Below are positions 27,588-34,587 of a DNA stretch of 64,000 nt, piece by piece; the stretch's first letter is position 1, and each line of letters opens with the position of its first letter. This stretch comes from Rhodothermales bacterium (lineage in GTDB: Bacteria; Bacteroidota; Rhodothermia; Rhodothermales; JANQRZ01), in contig JANQRZ010000006.1 in the NCBI GenBank assembly GCA_028284265.1, positions 124,001 to 188,000 on the forward strand, written 5' to 3'. The position numbers were made by a program, and so were the translations under genes. The notes under the pieces were generated by a model. It did not search any database. It saw nothing but the letters and a program-made list of their open reading frames with translations, and was not told the origin of the DNA.

Positions 27588-28748
27588 ATGCGCCTCCGCT
27601 CACTTCGTCTGCTCTCCTTCCGCGCCCACGCCGAGACCGAGGTGGTCTTCGCGCCCGGCGTCAACCTGATCGTCGGACCGAACGGGGCAGGGAAGACGAA
27701 CCTGCTAGAGGCCGTCCACTACCTCTGCCTGACCAAGAGCTTCCTCACCTCAACCGACACGCACGCGCTCCGACAAGGCTGCCCGTACTTCGAGGTCGAG
27801 GGAGATTTCGAGGGCGAGCAGCGGCCTCATCTCGCCGCCCGGTTGGTCTACGTCCCCGACGAAGGCAAGCGGCTGTTTCTCAACAAAGCGCCCCTCGACC
27901 GGCTCTCCGAAATCGTCGGGCAGTTGCCGGTGGTCGTGCTCGCTCCGGCGGATGGGGCGCTGACGGCGGGCGGGCCGGAGGAGCGCCGTCGATTTCTCGA
28001 CAACACGCTGAGCCAGGCGCGCCCTACGTATCTCGGCGATCTGATGGGCTACCGGCGGGCGCTGAAGCAGCGCAACGCGCTCCTGCTGCACCACCGCCGG
28101 ACCCGCACCGCACCCGACCCCGCTGCACTCGAAGCGTGGAACGAAGAACTGGTCACGCTCGGGGCACGGCTGATCGAGCGGCGGCGGCAGTTCATCGATG
28201 AGTTCGCCGGGTTTCTGGCCGAGGCCTACGAACGGATCGAGGCGGTGGGGGAGGAGCCGAGCATCGAGTATCAGACCGCCGTGCCGCTCGCAGAGGACAC
28301 GACGGAGGCCGACATCGCCGAGGCGTTCCGCGAAGCCCTGCACCGCCTCGCCCGGCGCGAGCGCGAGCGGGGCCGCACCCTCGCTGGTCCACACCGCGAT
28401 GAGTTGGTGTTCCGGCTCAACACGTTCGAGGTGCGCCCCTATGCCTCACAAGGCCAACATCGCACCTTCGGCCTCGCCCTCAAGCTCGCCAAGTACTTCT
28501 ACCTCCGCGACCGCCTCGACGAGACGCCGCTCCTCCTCCTCGACGACGTGTTCGGCGACCTCGACCCGCGCCGCGCCGATATCTTCCTCCAGCTTCTGCA
28601 GTCCGACGCCGTCGGCCAAAGCCTGATTACCGCCGCCCGAAGCGAGCCGTTCGATGACGCCGTGGACTTCGGCGCGGAAACTCATCGGGCGATCCGCATC
28701 GTACACGGAGGCGTCGCCGAAGCAGTAGGCGATTCGCTGATTAGGTGA
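27588..28748 (+). CDS. recF: DNA replication and repair protein RecF
   Basis: An SMC-like ATPase that loads RecA at gaps with RecO and RecR. The ATG at 27588 begins MRLRSLRLLSFRAH, the standard RecF N-terminus; 386 residues. Walker A GPNGAGKTNLLEAVHYL (about 33-49); then LAPADGALTAGGPEERRRFLDN; ABC signature region ASQGQHRTFGLALKLA; Walker B LLLLDDVFGDLDPRRA. It is divergent from the CHAT gene with 138 nt between them, where TATCATCT (27560-27567) may be a promoter box. recF often follows dnaA and dnaN; here it is alone, about 16 kb from the putative origin. Confidence 0.96.
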   Translation: MRLRSLRLLSFRAHAETEVVFAPGVNLIVGPNGAGKTNLLEAVHYLCLTKSFLTSTDTHALRQGCPYFEVEGDFEGEQRPHLAARLVYVPDEGKRLFLNKAPLDRLSEIVGQLPVVVLAPADGALTAGGPEERRRFLDNTLSQARPTYLGDLMGYRRALKQRNALLLHHRRTRTAPDPAALEAWNEELVTLGARLIERRRQFIDEFAGFLAEAYERIEAVGEEPSIEYQTAVPLAEDTTEADIAEAFREALHRLARRERERGRTLAGPHRDELVFRLNTFEVRPYASQGQHRTFGLALKLAKYFYLRDRLDETPLLLLDDVFGDLDPRRADIFLQLLQSDAVGQSLITAARSEPFDDAVDFGAETHRAIRIVHGGVAEAVGDSLIR

Positions 28749-28790
28749 GGCTACACACACTCCCCTTCTCCCACCATCTCCCTTCCTGCT

Positions 28791-30275
28791 ATGAACCACC
28801 ACCTCCGGCCTCTCTTCTTCGTGCTCCTGCTCATCACGCTGCCCCTCATCGGGTGTGGCACGGCCTCGACTAACCTCATCACCGGCGAGACGGTGCGCGG
28901 CGCGTATACCTGGCAGGAGGAGGTCCAGATCGGCACCGAGGCAGACCAGCAGATCATCGCGCAGTACGGCCTCTACGATAACGCGGGGCTGGCAGCCTAC
29001 GTCGAGCGGCTGGGGCAGGAGGTGCTCCAAACGAGTGCCTACACGGACCCGACCACGCCTGCCGAGATTCGCAACACACCGTTCTACTTCCGAGTGCTCG
29101 ATAGCGACGTGGTCAATGCCTTCGCCCTACCGGGGGGCTACACGTACATCACGCGCGGCCTGCTGGCCCACCTCGAAAACGAGGCCCAGCTTGCCGTCGT
29201 CCTCGGGCATGAGATCGGACATGTCCTCGGGCGGCATTCCTCGCAGCGGGCGCTGAAGGCACAGCAGGGACAGCTCGGGCTGATCGGTGCTGCTGTCCTC
29301 GGGGGGGTCGTCGGTGGAGGCGGCGTGGCCGAGGGGATCCTCAACTATGGCGGGACCGGCGTTCAGCTTCTCTTCCTCGCCAACGGGCGCGACGCCGAGC
29401 GCGAGTCCGACCGGGCGGGCGTGGCCTACGCCGAGTTCGCAGGCTATGACGGAGCCGAGGCGGCCTCGTTTTTCCGCTCTCTCGGTCGTCTCAGCGCACA
29501 GGCGGGCGGCAGCCTCCCGTCGTTCCTCTCGACCCACCCTGATCCCGGCGAGCGCGAGCAGACGATCCCCCAACTCGCCGCGCAGTACGACACCGGCACC
29601 CGAGTCAACAGCGCCGAGTATCTCCAGCAGATCGACGGCATCGTGCTCGGCACCAACCCGCGCCAGGGCTTCACCGAGAACAGCGTGTTCTACCACCCTG
29701 ATCTCCGCTTCGAGTTCGACGTTCCGAATGGCTGGCAGGTCGCCAACGGCGCGGCGGCGGTGCAGATCGGCGAGCCGAACGGGCAAGCCATCATCCAGTT
29801 CACCTTCGCGCAGGAGTCGTCGGCGCAGGCCGCCGGACGGGCGTTTGCCGGACAGGAAGGACTGCAAGTGTCCGACCAAGGCGGCACGCGCATCAACGGC
29901 AACACGGCCTACACCGTCTCCGGGACCGCTAACACTCAGCAGGGCGAACTGGCCCTCCTCGCCACGTTCGTCGAGTACGATGGCGAGGTCTTCCAATTCC
30001 TCGGCTACACCGGAGCCAGCAGTTTCAGCACCTACCGCGATGAGTTCCAGTCCACCGCCGGAAGCTTCACACGCCTCACCGACTCCGACAAGCTGAACCG
30101 CCAGCCCGTCCGCCTCGACGTGGTCCAGGCCAACCGGACAGCCTCGTTCCAGAGCTTCCTCAGTGGCCGCCCGATGCCCTACGGGATGGACGCCAACGGC
30201 CTCGCCATCATGAACGAGGTCCAACTCAACGAGCAGATCCCGTCCGGCACCGCCCTCAAGCTGCCGCAGAACTGA
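28791..30275 (+). CDS. M48-family zinc metalloprotease lipoprotein (BepA/LoiP-like)
   Basis: A 494-residue lipoprotein. Lipobox LIGC with Cys22 follows a clear hydrophobic core. The peptidase domain (about 45-270) has HEIGH at 140-144 and the third zinc ligand Glu203 in DAERESDRAG, plus the family motif NAFALPGGYTYITRGLL. A second domain (about 295-430) of predicted beta strands begins YHPDLRFEFDVPNGW, and a short C-terminal module (PYGMDANGLAIMNEV) resembles domains found after some M48 lipoproteins. Homologues degrade misfolded outer-membrane proteins or help their assembly in the periplasm. It probably begins a short + strand unit after recF. Confidence 0.88.
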   Translation: MNHHLRPLFFVLLLITLPLIGCGTASTNLITGETVRGAYTWQEEVQIGTEADQQIIAQYGLYDNAGLAAYVERLGQEVLQTSAYTDPTTPAEIRNTPFYFRVLDSDVVNAFALPGGYTYITRGLLAHLENEAQLAVVLGHEIGHVLGRHSSQRALKAQQGQLGLIGAAVLGGVVGGGGVAEGILNYGGTGVQLLFLANGRDAERESDRAGVAYAEFAGYDGAEAASFFRSLGRLSAQAGGSLPSFLSTHPDPGEREQTIPQLAAQYDTGTRVNSAEYLQQIDGIVLGTNPRQGFTENSVFYHPDLRFEFDVPNGWQVANGAAAVQIGEPNGQAIIQFTFAQESSAQAAGRAFAGQEGLQVSDQGGTRINGNTAYTVSGTANTQQGELALLATFVEYDGEVFQFLGYTGASSFSTYRDEFQSTAGSFTRLTDSDKLNRQPVRLDVVQANRTASFQSFLSGRPMPYGMDANGLAIMNEVQLNEQIPSGTALKLPQN

Positions 30276-30287
30276 GCAGAGAAAAGC

Positions 30288-30668
30288 ATGATCCTGCGAG
30301 TAGTTCTCTCCCTATTCGCCATCTTGAGCACGGCATGGGCCGGTGTCGTGTTCGCCTACACCCGTCTTTACCTTGCTGGGTCGTTCTATTCAATATCGGA
30401 GCCGACGTATTCTGTGCAGTTGGCGCGACATCAGGCTTGGAAAGATTGGGTCTACGGCGGGTACCCATCTATCATCCTAGGAGTCCTACTTGCGTGGGCA
30501 GCTATCTATGTAGCAAAAAAGCTCGACCGAGTGACAGCACAAGAGAAGGGTCTATCACATGTATCTAGTCGCAGAGTCGAGACTGCACTTGCACTCATTC
30601 CTACTTTCTACGCCATCGTCTTTTTCTTCTACGCCCCATTCGTCTTGAACCACATTTTTCTGGAGTAG
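30288..30668 (+). CDS. Small integral membrane protein of unknown function
   Basis: A 126-residue protein with three likely membrane segments: about 3-25 (LRVVLSLFAILSTAWAGVVFAY), 58-76 (YPSIILGVLLAWAAIYVA) and 102-122 (LALIPTFYAIVFFFYAPFVL). No family was recognised. The gene follows the M48 gene by 12 nt and has AGAGAAAAGC before its ATG. Its base composition is visibly more AT-rich than its neighbours and it uses codons such as cta, tta-like and aaa that are rare around it. It may be a recent acquisition, or simply a weakly selected gene. Confidence 0.6.
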   Translation: MILRVVLSLFAILSTAWAGVVFAYTRLYLAGSFYSISEPTYSVQLARHQAWKDWVYGGYPSIILGVLLAWAAIYVAKKLDRVTAQEKGLSHVSSRRVETALALIPTFYAIVFFFYAPFVLNHIFLE

Positions 30669-30677
30669 CTACCAGCA

Positions 30678-30703
30678 CTACTCCTCCGGCGGGATGACGA
30701 AAG
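30678..30703 (+). repeat. 26-bp sequence repeated at the 3' end of the MaoC gene
   Basis: This intergenic 26-mer matches 32363-32388 at 24 of 26 positions in the same orientation. The other copy is the last codons and stop of the minus-strand MaoC gene. Read on the minus strand, this copy would also end a peptide FVIPPEE-stop. It may be a remnant of a duplicated gene end. Confidence 0.5.
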
Positions 30704-30739
30704 AGTAGCGATGTTGTCCGTCTCGGCTACCTTCATGCC

Positions 30740-32317
30740 ATGAAACGACTCCTCGGTATCGTCACGGTCATGCTCGTACTCGCCGCTCTCGCGGTCGTCC
30801 TATGGCTCTATCCGAGGGAAACCATTCGCCGCCCTCCGGTTGAGGTGGACGTGGTGCCGTTCGAGGAGGTCGCGGTAGACTTCGTGCACCAGTGGACGGA
30901 CGAGCAGACCTTTCCCTTTCTCGGCGCGGCCGTGATCGACATCGAGGGCGACGGAATGTGGGAGGTATTCGTCGGTGGCGCGGCGGGCCAGCCGGACGCT
31001 CTCCTCAGCTACCGGGACGGCGCGCTACACAACCGGATCGACGGCTCCGGCCTCTCGGCCCTCACGGCCACCTACGGCGCGACGGCCCTCGACTTCGACG
31101 CTGACGGCGACTCCGACCTCCTCGTTGCACGCAACGATGGTGTCTTCCTCTACACGAATACGGGCGGCGTCTTCTCCGGTGAACGCCTCCCCGTAAACCT
31201 CGACGCCGACGCCGTGCCGTTCGCGGTGGCGGTCTCCGACATCGACGGCGATGGAGATGGCGATCTCTACATCAGCGCGTTCGTTGCCATCCACACTTTC
31301 CGGAGCGCGACGTTCAACGACCCCGAGCACGCAAAGCAGAACGTGCTGCTACGCAACGACGGGACCGGGTTTACGGATATCACCTCGTCGTCCGGCACGG
31401 CCTCAGCGCAGAACACCTTTCTCTCTGTCTTCGTGGACCTAGACGGCGACCGCTTGCAGGACCTCGTCGTGGCTCAGAACACGGGTGAGGTCGAGGTCTT
31501 CCGCAACCTCGGTGGCACCGCGTTCGAGCCTGTCCCCACGAACACCGGCTATGGCTTCTGGATGAGCCTCGCCGTGGGCGACATCGACAATGACGGCGAC
31601 CAAGACCTCTTCTTCAGCAACGCGGGCAACTCCGTCCCCGACTTTCTGCTGCGAGGCGACCTCCGCGACGACCAACGGCTGGCGACCGACTGGCTGCTCC
31701 TTCGCAACGACGGCGACTTCTCCTTTACCGACGTGAGCTATGCCTATGGCCTTCGAGATTTCGCCTTTGCTTGGGGGGCTGTCTTCGAGGACCTCGATCT
31801 CGATGGGCGGCTCGACTTGCTCGTGGCGCAAAACTATCTCAAGCTGCCCAACTTCAAGCTGCGCCGCGTCCCCGGCAAGGTGATGCGGCAGGTGACGAAC
31901 GGCGAGGGTGCGGGCTTCTACCATCTCGACGAGTGGGGACTCAATAACTCGAACTACGCACACGCCCCGCTCATCGTGGACCTTGACGGGGACGCGCGGC
32001 CCGATGTCCTCTGGCTCAACATGGACGGCCCGGCGCGAGCGTTCCTGAATCGATCCGAGGCGAACTTCGTGACCGTCGTACTCCCGGACAACGTCGCGGC
32101 GCTCGGCACGAGGGTGAACGTGGCGGACGGCAGCGGCGAGCGCTACACGCGGGAGGCGGTCGCCGGGGTCGGCCTGATGACGGACCAGACGCCGGAGCTT
32201 GTGTTCGGGCTGGCCGCATCACAGGGTCCGTTAACGGTGACGGTAGAGCGGCCGGACGGAACGGCGACGGTGATCGATTCCGTAGCCCTCGGCGAGCGCG
32301 TGGTTGTCGCCTTCTGA
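30740..32317 (+). CDS. CRTAC1-type FG-GAP/VCBS repeat protein with N-terminal membrane anchor
   Basis: A 525-residue protein with an N-terminal hydrophobic segment (about 4-24, LLGIVTVMLVLAALAVVLWLY) that lacks a clear signal-peptidase site, so it is probably an anchor with the rest in the periplasm. FG-GAP-type blades with D-x-D-x-D-G loops (DIEGDGMWEVFVG, DFDADGDSDLLV, DIDGDGDGDLYI, DIDNDGDQDLFF, DLDLDGRLDLLV, DLDGDARPDVLW) form one propeller, followed by an ASPIC-like tail (LGTRVNVADGSGERYTREA, PELVFGLAASQGP). It is half the length of the haloperoxidase-linked relative at 8092. No enzyme motif is visible. A 26-bp repeat flanks the gene on both sides. Confidence 0.82.
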   Translation: MKRLLGIVTVMLVLAALAVVLWLYPRETIRRPPVEVDVVPFEEVAVDFVHQWTDEQTFPFLGAAVIDIEGDGMWEVFVGGAAGQPDALLSYRDGALHNRIDGSGLSALTATYGATALDFDADGDSDLLVARNDGVFLYTNTGGVFSGERLPVNLDADAVPFAVAVSDIDGDGDGDLYISAFVAIHTFRSATFNDPEHAKQNVLLRNDGTGFTDITSSSGTASAQNTFLSVFVDLDGDRLQDLVVAQNTGEVEVFRNLGGTAFEPVPTNTGYGFWMSLAVGDIDNDGDQDLFFSNAGNSVPDFLLRGDLRDDQRLATDWLLLRNDGDFSFTDVSYAYGLRDFAFAWGAVFEDLDLDGRLDLLVAQNYLKLPNFKLRRVPGKVMRQVTNGEGAGFYHLDEWGLNNSNYAHAPLIVDLDGDARPDVLWLNMDGPARAFLNRSEANFVTVVLPDNVAALGTRVNVADGSGERYTREAVAGVGLMTDQTPELVFGLAASQGPLTVTVERPDGTATVIDSVALGERVVVAF

Positions 32318-32362
32318 ACCGCCGATGAGGAACCAGCCTGTCGCTACCCGACCTCGTGAGTG

Positions 32363-32388
32363 CTACTCCTTCGGCGGGATGACGACAG
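32363..32388 (+). repeat. 26-bp repeat copy at the MaoC gene 3' end
   Basis: Partner of 30678-30703 (24 of 26 identical, direct orientation). It covers the stop codon and last eight or so codons of the minus-strand MaoC gene. Confidence 0.5.
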
Positions 32389-32782
32389 CCTCGCCGCCGA
32401 GAGCGGTCTTGCCTGCCGCGTTGTAGGCCGTGATCCGGCAGCGGACGTGCCCGAAACGCTCGATCTTCTCGGCCACCTTCACCTCGATGCGGACCTCAGA
32501 ATCGATGGGGATGGGGCGGAGGAACTTGGCGGACAGCGAGACGGCGACGCTGCCGTGCCCTGGGTAGTCGCGCCCGAGCACCTTCGAGACGACGCCGAGC
32601 AGGAACGCGCCGTGGACTATGGGCTGGCCGAAGGGCGTCGTCGCGGCGTACTCAGGGTCGAGGTGGAGCGGGTTGTCATCGCCCGAGACATCGGCGTAGG
32701 CCTGCACGTCGGCGGCGGAGATGTGGCGGCTCCACTCGAACGTGTCGCCGACTTCCATCGAATCGTAGGTGTGCTTGGACAT
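32363..32782 (-). CDS. MaoC-family (R)-specific enoyl-CoA hydratase-like protein
   Basis: A 139-residue hot-dog-fold protein. The MaoC/PhaJ hydratase signature is intact: ADVSGDDNPLHLDPEYA with catalytic Asp and His, then FGQPIVHGAFLLG. Such enzymes hydrate trans-2-enoyl-CoA to (R)-3-hydroxyacyl-CoA. They feed polyhydroxyalkanoate or lipid pathways, but no PHA synthase is nearby, so the substrate is open. The ATG at 32782 is preferred; a longer open frame upstream only overlaps the DCC gene. The DCC-type thiol protein gene lies 31 nt upstream on the same strand, so the two likely form one transcript. Confidence 0.87.
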   Translation of the reverse strand: MSKHTYDSMEVGDTFEWSRHISAADVQAYADVSGDDNPLHLDPEYAATTPFGQPIVHGAFLLGVVSKVLGRDYPGHGSVAVSLSAKFLRPIPIDSEVRIEVKVAEKIERFGHVRCRITAYNAAGKTALGGEAVVIPPKE

Positions 32783-32813
32783 GAGAAGCGAAGGAGGTGG
32801 ATGAGGCAAGAAG

Positions 32814-33248
32814 TTACGCCGCGTCGGTTTCCAGAAAGCGGCTCCGCAGGTCGGGCGTCGGCAGACGGCAGGCGTCGCGCTGACCGAACCATCGGTAGCG
32901 GTTGCGCGCGATGACACGATAGACCGCATCGCGGAGCGGGGACGGGACGACGAGCAGCACAGAGAGCATGGGCCACACCCCGCTGAGTCGGCGGGCGATC
33001 CGCAGCGCCGCCGTCGAGCGCACGAAGCACCGCCCGTCCTCAATGAGCACCATCGTCTCGATCTTGTCGCTGGCGATGCCGCACTGCTCGGTCAACGCCT
33101 GCCCGATGTCCGACTGAAGCGGGGCGAACCGGAAGGCGCTCTCAGGATCGCGGTCGATGATGAAGTTGACCGCTGCGTTGCACAGGTTGCAGACGCCATC
33201 GAACAGGATGACGGGGTGCCCGGCTGATACTAATTCCTTGGTCTGCAT
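32814..33248 (-). CDS. DCC-family thiol-disulfide oxidoreductase-like protein (DUF393)
   Basis: A 144-residue protein with the defining motif FDGVCNLCNAAVNF (DxxCxxC, about residues 17-30), followed by DRDPESAFRFAPLQS and a C-terminal YRVIARNRYRWFGQRDACRLP, all typical of PF04134. The CxxC suggests redox activity, but the function of the family is poorly defined. It is upstream of the MaoC gene on the minus strand and divergent from chrA, with about 70 nt for two promoters. Confidence 0.85.
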   Translation of the reverse strand: MQTKELVSAGHPVILFDGVCNLCNAAVNFIIDRDPESAFRFAPLQSDIGQALTEQCGIASDKIETMVLIEDGRCFVRSTAALRIARRLSGVWPMLSVLLVVPSPLRDAVYRVIARNRYRWFGQRDACRLPTPDLRSRFLETDAA

Positions 33249-33318
33249 CGGGGAACGGCGTTGCGAGCCGTGCGGTTACGGGAGCAGTCGCTCCGTCTAC
33301 CCGTAGCCCCGCCCTCAG

Positions 33319-34485
33319 TTGCAAAACGAATCGCCCCCTTCGTCCGACGGCCTGGGTGTCCTTGCCCGCGTCTTCTTCAAGCTCGGCGTGATCGGCTTCG
33401 GCGGTCCGGCAGCGCACATCGCCATGATGGAGGACGAGGTCGTCGAGCGGCGCGGCTGGCTCTCGCGGCAGCACTTCCTTGACCTGATCGGCGCGACGAA
33501 CCTCATCCCCGGCCCGAACTCGACGGAGATGACGATGCACGTCGGCTACGAGCGGGCGCGGTGGCCGGGCCTCTTCGTGGCGGGCGGGTCGTTCATCTTC
33601 CCCGCCGCGCTCTCGACCGGCCTGCTGGCATGGCTGTACGTCCGATACGGCGAGGTCCCGGCGGTCGCACCATTTCTGGCGGGTATCAAGCCCGCGGTGA
33701 TGGCCGTTATCCTCGGGGCACTGTGGCGACTCGGCAAGAAGGCCGGCAAGAGTTGGACGCTGGCGTTTCTCGGACTCGCGGTCGGAGCCGCGCTCGCGCT
33801 CGGGTTGGGCGAGTTGTGGGCGCTGCTGGCGGGCGGGATCATCGGGATGGCGGTGCTGGCGCTGTGGAAGAAAAGGGGAGAGGAGGGCGAGAGGGCGAAG
33901 GTCGTTTTTCCGGTCGTGCCGCAAGACTCCCTCGTAGTTGCAGCCGGGGCGACGGGTGCGGCGGCGGGCGTCTCGCTGTGGGCGCTCGGGCTGTTCTTCC
34001 TCAAGGTTGGGGCCATCCTCTACGGCTCGGGTTATGTGCTCATCGCGTTCCTCGAAGGCGGCCTCGTGCAGGACTACGGCTGGCTCACCGAGCAGCAACT
34101 CCTCGACGCCATCGCCATCGGGCAGTTCACACCAGGTCCCGTACTCACGACGGCGACATTCATCGGCTATGTTCTCGGCGGCGTCCCCGGCGCGGTGGTC
34201 GCCACGCTCGGCATCTTCCTGCCCGCGTTCGTCTTCGTCGGCATCCTGAACCCCATCGTGCCGAGGCTGCGTGAGTCGAAGTGGTCGGCGGCATTTCTCG
34301 ACGCGGTGAACGTGAGCGCAGTCGCGCTGATGGCAGTCGTGACGCTGGAGCTAGGTGCCGGTGTACTCGTCAGTCCGGGCGCGTGGGTGATCTTCGCTGT
34401 GGCGACGGTGCTGGCGCTGCGGTTCAAGGTCAACGCCGCATGGATCGTCCTCGGCGGGGCACTGGCCGGGTGGCTGCTGATTTGA
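33319..34485 (+). CDS. chrA: Chromate transporter (ChrA, CHR family)
   Basis: A long-chain CHR protein of about 388 residues with two homologous halves. The first has FFKLGVIGFGGPAAHIAMMEDEVVERRGWLS and LIGATNLIPGPNSTEM; the second repeats the pattern in FFLKVGAILYGSGYVLIAFLEG and AIAIGQFTPGPVLTTATFIGY. About ten membrane segments are likely. Family members export chromate or act on sulfate-like anions. Start uncertain: the frame allows TTG at 33319 (MQNESPPSSDGLG), with no good ribosome-binding site. A charged KKRGEEGERAK stretch in the middle is the cytoplasmic linker between the halves. Confidence 0.9.
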   Translation: MQNESPPSSDGLGVLARVFFKLGVIGFGGPAAHIAMMEDEVVERRGWLSRQHFLDLIGATNLIPGPNSTEMTMHVGYERARWPGLFVAGGSFIFPAALSTGLLAWLYVRYGEVPAVAPFLAGIKPAVMAVILGALWRLGKKAGKSWTLAFLGLAVGAALALGLGELWALLAGGIIGMAVLALWKKRGEEGERAKVVFPVVPQDSLVVAAGATGAAAGVSLWALGLFFLKVGAILYGSGYVLIAFLEGGLVQDYGWLTEQQLLDAIAIGQFTPGPVLTTATFIGYVLGGVPGAVVATLGIFLPAFVFVGILNPIVPRLRESKWSAAFLDAVNVSAVALMAVVTLELGAGVLVSPGAWVIFAVATVLALRFKVNAAWIVLGGALAGWLLI

Positions 34486-34587
34486 ACCCGCTACGGCATC
34501 CGGCGTATCCGTGCCGCCTTCGCGCCGGTTTCATGTGACCTTACGCGGCCCGGCGTCGGCTTCTGCCCGGCTCTCAACCCGATTTCT

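Noticed and set aside
32783-33043. N-terminal extension of the MaoC protein
   Set aside because: The frame is open upstream but runs into the DCC gene, and the family fold starts at MSKHTYDSMEVGD.
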